Below are positions 61,727 through 64,000 of a DNA stretch of 64,000 nt, piece after piece. The notes under the pieces are model-generated. The model worked only from the letters and a program-made list of their open reading frames with translations, was not told the origin of the DNA and ran no database searches. The DNA is from an uncultured Pelagibacteraceae bacterium (GTDB lineage: Bacteria > Pseudomonadota > Alphaproteobacteria > Pelagibacterales > Pelagibacteraceae): NCBI GenBank assembly GCA_902571015.1, contig CACGAC010000004.1, positions 17,013-81,012 on the forward strand, given 5' to 3'. The first letter of the stretch is position 1. Each line of letters opens with the position of its first letter. Both the position numbers and the translations under genes were made by a program.

Positions 61727-63058
61727 ATGAAAAAAGTAGCAATTATTGGTGCAGGACCTTGTGGACTATCAATGTTAAGGTCTTTTGAACTAGCGGAAAA
61801 AAATGGTGAAAAAATCCCTGAAGTTGTTTGTTTTGAAAAGCAAGAAGATTGGGGTGGCTTATGGAATTATAGTTGGCGAACAGGATCTGATCAATACGGG
61901 GACCCTGTACCTAACAGTATGTATAGATATCTTTGGTCAAATGGACCAAAAGAATGTTTAGAATTTGCTGATTATTCTTTTGATGAACATTTTGGAAAGC
62001 CAATACCATCCTTTCCACCTAGAGAAGTTTTATATAACTATATTGTTGGAAGAGTAAGTAAAGGAAATTTAAAAAAAAAGATTAAGTTTAATACGAGAGT
62101 TATAAATACTATTTTTAAAAACGACAAATTTGAACTTAGTTATCAAGATAAAGTTAACAATAAAGTATTAAAAGATAATTTTGATTTTGTTGTTGTTTCA
62201 ACTGGTCATTTTTCTGTTCCATTTATTCCAGAATACAAAGGAATGGATACTTTTCCTGGAAGAATAATGCATTCTCATGATTTTAGAGATGCAGAAGAGT
62301 TTAGAAATAAAAATGTAATAGTACTAGGTAGTAGTTATTCAGCAGAAGATATCGCACTTCAGTGTAATAAATATGGAGCTAAAAGTGTTACCATTGGTTA
62401 TAGACATAACCCAATGGGATTCAAATGGCCTAATGGAATGAAAGAGGTTCATTATCTTGACAAATTAGTAGGAAAAAAAGCAATCTTTAAAGATGGCACT
62501 GAACAAGAGGCTGATGTTATAATTCTTTGCACTGGTTATCTTCATCATTTTCCATTTCTAGAGGAAAATTTACAATTAAAAACTAGAAACAGACTTTATC
62601 CACCAAAATTATATAAAGGGGTGGTTTGGCAAGATAATCACAAACTTTTATATCTTGGCATGCAAGATCAATTCCATACATTTAATATGTTTGATTGCCA
62701 AGCTTGGTACGCAAGAGATGTGATTATGAATAAAATCAAAATACCATGTAATGATGATGTTGAAAAAGATATTAATAAATGGGTTGCAATGGAAGAAAAA
62801 CTAGAAAACCCAGATCAAATGATTGATTTTCAAACTGAGTATACAAAAGAGCTTCATGAAATGTCTGATTATCCAAAAATTGATTTTGAGTTAATAAGAA
62901 AACACTTTAAAGAATGGGAACATCATAAAGTAGAAGATATTTCAACATATAGAAATAAATCTTTTTCATCTCCTGTAACTGGCTCAATTGCTCCTATTCA
63001 TCATACGCCATGGGCAACTGCTATGGACGACTCTTCAAAAACTTTTTTAGACAAATAA
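61727..63058 (+). CDS. tmm: Trimethylamine monooxygenase Tmm
   Basis: 443 aa, flavin monooxygenase. FAD motif GAGPCGLS near residue 8, the FMO identifying motif FPGRIMHSHDF near 175, NADPH loop VLGSSYSAEDIA near 200, and ILCTGYLHHFPF near 265. The MYRYLWSNGPKE and YGLWNYS-type surroundings fit bacterial Tmm. It oxidises trimethylamine to TMAO. The adjacent betaine/TMAO-type permease fits the pathway. A related FMO of other amines is possible. Confidence 0.95.
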   Translation: MKKVAIIGAGPCGLSMLRSFELAEKNGEKIPEVVCFEKQEDWGGLWNYSWRTGSDQYGDPVPNSMYRYLWSNGPKECLEFADYSFDEHFGKPIPSFPPREVLYNYIVGRVSKGNLKKKIKFNTRVINTIFKNDKFELSYQDKVNNKVLKDNFDFVVVSTGHFSVPFIPEYKGMDTFPGRIMHSHDFRDAEEFRNKNVIVLGSSYSAEDIALQCNKYGAKSVTIGYRHNPMGFKWPNGMKEVHYLDKLVGKKAIFKDGTEQEADVIILCTGYLHHFPFLEENLQLKTRNRLYPPKLYKGVVWQDNHKLLYLGMQDQFHTFNMFDCQAWYARDVIMNKIKIPCNDDVEKDINKWVAMEEKLENPDQMIDFQTEYTKELHEMSDYPKIDFELIRKHFKEWEHHKVEDISTYRNKSFSSPVTGSIAPIHHTPWATAMDDSSKTFLDK

Positions 63059-63065
63059 TATAAGA

Positions 63066-64000
63066 TTAATCAATACCTAAATGTTTTTTTCTTTTTTGGA
63101 CATAGGCTCTAATCAAATTATCAAATATTAAAGCTATGAAAGCTACACAGATACCAAGTGTTAATCCAATTCCAGCACCTTTTTTATCTGATAATGCTTT
63201 TAATATATATTGACCTAAATCTTCTGTTCCAATAAATGCCCCGATAATTACCATGAATAAAGCAAAAACAATTGTTTGATTTATACCAAGCATCATATGT
63301 GGGAACGCCAAAGGAAATTCAATTTTAGTCAATCTTTGAAATTTATTTACACCCGACATCGTTGCAGCATCATGTAGACCAGCTGGAACACTTCTTAAAC
63401 CTTCGATTGTATATCTTGTAGCAGGTATCGTTGCATAAACTATAACTGCGATAAGTACTGAAGTATCTGTTATACCAAATAACATCATTACTGGAATTAA
63501 ATATACAAAAGATGGGAATGTTTGAAAAATATCACAAACGCCCAGCATAAAGTTTGCTGAATGTTTGTTTTGGAAACACAAAGTTCCTACTGTAAATCCA
63601 ATGATACAAGAAACAACAACTCCAAAAGTTGCCATATATGCTGTAACTAAAGCTCTATCCCACCAAGGGCTGAATGCAATAAAAAGTGTCAAAGCACAAA
63701 CTACCAATGCTGAACGTAAGCCACCAATTAAATATCCTGCACCAACAACTAAAACTATCGTAGCGATTGCAGGCATTCTTAAATACAATGCTCTCATTGG
63801 CTGAAGTACATCTTGTATCAACCACGTATTGAACGCTTTAATATAAACAAAGAAAGTCTCAAAAATCCAGTCTACTCCTTTGTTCCAAAAATCAGCAGTT
63901 GATATTCCTTTGTTATGTGGAATTTCAAATAAATAATTGAAAGTATCTTTGAATAAAAAAGTTCCAATGTAAGCTAATGTTATTCCAACAACAAATATAA
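63066..64000 (-). CDS. Betaine/TMAO-type ABC transporter permease, 5' end beyond window
   Basis: The track starts at a TTG (63821), but the frame is open to base 64000 without a stop, so the true start is outside. The extra part reads LFEIPHNKG, GVDWIFETFFVYIKAFNTWLIQDVLQP, the usual N-terminal region of ProW/OpuAB permeases. The core PAIATIVLVVGAGYLIGG, FQTFPSFVYLIPVMMLFGI and GLRSVPAGLHDAATMSGVNKFQRLTKIEFPLAFPHM (EAA loop) is ProW-like. Next to tmm, TMAO or glycine betaine is the likely cargo, as in TmoW. Confidence 0.9.
   Translation of the reverse strand, partial: IFVVGITLAYIGTFLFKDTFNYLFEIPHNKGISTADFWNKGVDWIFETFFVYIKAFNTWLIQDVLQPMRALYLRMPAIATIVLVVGAGYLIGGLRSALVVCALTLFIAFSPWWDRALVTAYMATFGVVVSCIIGFTVGTLCFQNKHSANFMLGVCDIFQTFPSFVYLIPVMMLFGITDTSVLIAVIVYATIPATRYTIEGLRSVPAGLHDAATMSGVNKFQRLTKIEFPLAFPHMMLGINQTIVFALFMVIIGAFIGTEDLGQYILKALSDKKGAGIGLTLGICVAFIALIFDNLIRAYVQKRKKHLGID

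Noticed and set aside
1-64000. tRNA, rRNA, CRISPR, insertion sequences, prophage
   Set aside because: No cloverleaf, repeat-spacer array, transposase or phage structural gene was seen by eye.

Overview
The window looks like a piece of a SAR11 (Pelagibacterales, 'Candidatus Pelagibacter'-type) alphaproteobacterial chromosome. The DNA is strongly AT-rich. Genes abut or overlap by 1-30 nt almost everywhere. The content is typical of marine oligotrophs living on methylated osmolytes: trimethylamine monooxygenase, a betaine/TMAO-type ABC permease, dimethylglycine dehydrogenase with its own ETF chain, heterotetrameric sarcosine oxidase, formate-THF ligase, a DmdA/LigM-like THF demethylase with its own MTHFR, an AcuI-like reductase, and a TPP-riboswitch-controlled ThiV-type symporter. 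Taxonomy is inferred from content and style, not from a marker gene. I saw no rRNA, tRNA, CRISPR array, insertion sequence or prophage.

Layout. 0-6.8 kb: partial cystathionine beta-lyase, a tiny very basic peptide, mnmA, DUF3553-cysQ, recX, an ABA4-like membrane protein with a DsbA/kappa-GST-type isomerase, a rhodanese and a glycosyltransferase-like protein. 6.8-15.2 kb (minus strand): ammonium transporter, HU, RseP, a glutamine amidotransferase, an iron alcohol dehydrogenase, a metallo-beta-lactamase-fold hydrolase, and a RamB/PccR-type regulator. 15.2-16.8 kb: isocitrate lyase, divergent from that regulator, with a repeated 16-bp motif between them. 16.8-20.1 kb: ABC-2 exporter and ThiV with a TPP riboswitch. 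20.1-21.1 kb: a structured intergenic stretch with a 15-bp inverted repeat, a micro-ORF with a perfect Shine-Dalgarno, and stacked hairpins. 21-29 kb: cytochromes c' and b561, a persulfide-dioxygenase-like enzyme, AzlCD, and a Fur-box-controlled ferric ABC transporter.

29-34 kb: folE-acuI-lysR operon, hisI, and two 2OG-Fe(II) oxygenases flanking a DUF2237 protein. 34-39.8 kb: DMGDH-etfB-etfA-ETF:QO, a complete electron path from dimethylglycine to quinone. 39.8-44.7 kb: small operon with APS-kinase-like and nucleotidyltransferase genes, then the divergent MTHFR plus GcvT-fold demethylase pair. 45.3-48.7 kb: an unexplained four-gene operon (M19-like protein, 553-aa orphan, DUF3726, Cys4 mini-protein). 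48.8-53.8 kb: purEK, cold-shock protein, racemase, EamA permease. 53.8-64 kb: soxBDAG, fhs, gpsA, tmm and a betaine/TMAO permease running off the window.

Together the 34-44 kb and 54-64 kb blocks form a demethylation hub. TMA is oxidised to TMAO; dimethylglycine and sarcosine are stripped of methyl groups as methylene-THF; electrons go to quinone through ETF; and C1 units exit via Fhs with ATP recovery. Least explained and most worth testing are the 20.4-20.65 kb RNA/sORF locus, the repeated operator at 15.2 kb, the M19/DUF3726 operon, and the MTHFR-coupled demethylase. All functions are read from sequence motifs by eye; no search was run.
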